Origin: Ochromonas danica
Lineage: Eukaryota; Sar; Chrysophyceae; Chromulinales; Chromulinaceae
Assembly (NCBI GenBank): GCA_015146655.1
Contig: VKHL01000040.1
Location: forward strand, 143,591 to 207,590
Direction: 5' to 3'
Length of the DNA stretch: 64,000 bases
Shown here: one piece after another, positions 63,601 to 64,000 of the stretch
How positions within the stretch are numbered: the stretch's first letter is position 1
How the letters are laid out: each line of letters starts with the position of its first letter
The notes under the pieces: model-generated
Told to the model about the DNA's origin: nothing
Databases searched by the model: none
What the model saw: only the letters and a program-made list of their open reading frames with translations
Program-made: the position numbers and the translations under genes

Positions 63601-64000
63601 CCTACCTCATCGCCCACAACTCAGCCCACTGGTCAACCCACCAGTCAGCCATCTTCACAACCGATAGCACACCCAACTGCTCAACCATCTGGCCAGCCGA
63701 GTGGTCAGCCCAGTGGTCAACCGAGCAGCGATCCCAGCGGTCAACCAAGTGGTCAACCGTCATCTCAGCCTTCTGGACAACCCACGGGTCAGCCTTCTGG
63801 CCAGCCTTCTGAGCAACCCTCTTCTCAGCCCTCATCACAACCGAGTGGTCAGCCCAGCAGTCAACCCAGCAGTCAGCCGAGCAGCCATCCCAGTGGTCAG
63901 CCTTCCTCGCAGCCCAGCTCACACCCTTCTTCGCAACCCAGCAGCAAGCCCAGTGGTCAACCGAGTAGCCAACCTTCTGGTCAACCCAGCGGTCAGCCTT
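60610..64000 (+). CDS. Secreted P-S-x-Q tetrapeptide-repeat protein, runs off the window
   Basis: From ATG 60610 the frame is open to the window end (at least 1130 residues, no stop). A signal peptide or anchor (MKKLDFKILIAVIFLVYMG) and a short linker lead to uninterrupted tetrapeptides of the type QPSS, QPTG, QPSA, RPSG, HPSS, that is P-[ST]-x-[QRHS]. Every repeat is 12 nt. Such Pro/Ser/Thr/Gln tracts are common in heterokont extracellular proteins and should be extended and heavily O-glycosylated, hence a wall, scale or mucilage component by inference. The frame choice rests on the signal peptide and the absence of stops; neighbouring frames are open over long stretches only because of the repeat. 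The protein's globular part, if any, is beyond the window. Confidence 0.85.
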   Translation, partial: MKKLDFKILIAVIFLVYMGTSNFLGTFVSATGLTIQQSSTSPTSQPTSQPSAQPSGYPTRQPSSQPTSQPSSSPTGQPSSSPTTQPSSQPSRHPSSQPSSQPTSQPTGQPSSQPSSRPSGQPSSSPTGQPSSQPSAQPSAQPTSQPTGQPSGQPSSRPSAQPSRHPSSQPSAQPTTQPTGQPSSQPSDRPSAQPSSSPTGQPSSQPTTQPTGQPSSQPSAQPSAQPTSQPTGQPSGQPSSRPSAQPSRHPSSQPSAQPTTQPTAQPSRQPSSRPSSQPSGHPSGQPTAQPTNQPTGQPSSQPTGQPSTQPSKQPTGQPSAQPSSRPSGQPSSSPTGQPSSQPTGQPSAQPSRQPSSQPSSQPSSRPSAQPSSSPTGQPSSQPTTQPTAQPSRQPSSRPSSQPSGHPSGQPTAQPTNQPTGQPSSQPTGQPSTQPSKQPTGQPSAQPSSRPSGQPSSSPTGQPSSQPTGQPSAQPSRQPSSQPSSQPSSRPSAQPSSSPTGQPSSQPTTQPTGQPSSQPTTQPSSQPTKHPTSQPSSQPTIQPTGQPSSQPTSQPSSQPSRHPSSQPSSQPTSQPTGQPSSQPSSRPSGQPSSSPTGQPSSQPTGQPSAQPSRQPSSRPSSQPSGHPSGQPTAQPTNQPTGQPSSQPTGQPSTQPSKQPTGQPSAQPSSRPSGQPSSSPTGQPSSQPTGQPSAQPSRQPSSQPSSQPSSRPSAQPSSSPTGQPSSQPTTQPTAQPSRQPSSRPSSQPSGHPSGQPTAQPTNQPTGQPSSQPTGQPSTQPSKQPTGQPSAQPSSRPSGQPSSSPTGQPSSQPTGQPSAQPSRQPSSQPSSQPSSRPSAQPSSSPTGQPSSQPTTQPTGQPSSQPTTQPSSQPTKHPTSQPSSQPTIQPTGQPSSQPTSQPSSQPSRHPSSQPSSQPTSQPTGQPSSQPSSRPSGQPSSSPTGQPSSQPTGQPSAQPSRQPSSQPSSQPSSRPSARPSFTSTAQPSSQPTTQPTSSPTTQPTSSPTTQPTGQPTSQPSSQPIAHPTAQPSGQPSGQPSGQPSSDPSGQPSGQPSSQPSGQPTGQPSGQPSEQPSSQPSSQPSGQPSSQPSSQPSSHPSGQPSSQPSSHPSSQPSSKPSGQPSSQPSGQPSGQP
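61381..63470 (+). repeat. Higher-order repeat: 372-bp unit four times within a 1032-bp tandem duplication
   Basis: A block starting CCCACGACCCAACCAACTGC recurs at 61381, 61753 and 62785, with a fourth unit at about 62413 that differs at its start. Spacings are 372 nt (31 tetrapeptides) and 1032 nt (86 tetrapeptides), so the arrangement is two 372-bp units plus a 288-bp spacer, all duplicated once in tandem. The two 1032-bp copies are almost identical. All lengths are multiples of 12, so the frame is kept. Confidence 0.9.

Noticed and set aside
60773-63667. Long plus-strand reading frame (964 codons) rich in Asn, Gln, Arg and Leu
   Set aside because: It is the +1 shadow of the 12-nt repeats. 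The frame from 60610 has a signal peptide and stays open to the window end.
61195-63922. Minus-strand Trp/Leu/Arg-rich frames repeated four times
   Set aside because: Antisense shadows of the PSxQ repeats; they lack any fold-like composition.
60700-64000. CRISPR-like regular repeats
   Set aside because: Repeats are contiguous 12-nt coding units without unique spacers, in a eukaryotic gene.
1-64000. tRNA genes
   Set aside because: I looked for GGTTCRANNC boxes with a plausible cloverleaf on both strands and found none that convinced me; a covariance-model search would be decisive.
1-64000. Bacterial or viral origin, or a defence-type gene system
   Set aside because: Split genes, ciliary proteins and complex-plastid signals indicate a nuclear chromosome; no transposase, integrase, toxin-antitoxin or phage gene was seen.

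Overview
The window is nuclear DNA from a eukaryote, most likely a plastid-bearing, flagellated stramenopile (heterokont) alga. The genes are split by short GT-AG introns, mostly 40-100 nt; I could place about 33 of them by reading frame. Two proteins carry a signal peptide followed by an aromatic residue at the predicted cleavage site (QA|W and HS|F), the entry signal for complex plastids of red origin. Four genes encode likely ciliary or flagellar proteins (CFAP74, an EF-hand/WD40 protein of WDR49/CFAP337 type, B9D2 and an LRR protein). The window ends in a secreted protein made of P-S-x-Q tetrapeptides, a style familiar from heterokonts. The species cannot be named from the sequence alone.

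Layout. 0-5.2 kb: the 3' part of a plasma-membrane H+-ATPase, then a six-exon CDC14-type phosphatase. 5.8-14.3 kb: a giant gene joining an SF1 helicase, NF-X1-like zinc fingers and three CbxX/CfxQ AAA+ modules. 14.6-19.8 kb: a small TTAA-bounded inverted-repeat element, a GAF-domain protein and a seven-helix membrane protein kinase. 20-23.6 kb: a plastid-targeted YebC/TACO1 protein and a PP2C phosphatase. 25.7-30.5 kb: a nine-exon full-length PDR/ABCG transporter. 30.9-36.8 kb: CFAP74. 37.1-40.1 kb: a protist globin, a small thylakoid-type protein and a coiled-coil protein.

40.1-47.2 kb is accessory DNA: large hairpins, an F-box-like/LRR family with one fairly intact member and several broken, partly inverted copies, and a solitary 5S rRNA gene. 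47.4-49.0 kb: ribosomal protein bS16 and a mitochondrial carrier. 49.4-52 kb: a tandemly duplicated gene of unknown function. 52.1-60.1 kb: the LRR protein, the EF-hand/WD40 protein, a secreted beta-propeller-like protein and B9D2. 60.6 kb to the end: the open-ended PSxQ-repeat protein with 372-bp and 1032-bp higher-order repeats.

There is no operon logic. The shared theme is a scatter of motility/cilium genes among housekeeping and signalling genes. The best leads are a 9-bp motif TTAACTTAA/TTAAGTTAA found only between genes, very short introns, the degenerate first nucleotide-binding domain of the PDR transporter, the seven-helix kinase, the thylakoid protein of unknown identity, and the inverted F-box pseudogene cluster beside a 5S gene. 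I did not find a self-contained defence or mobile system.
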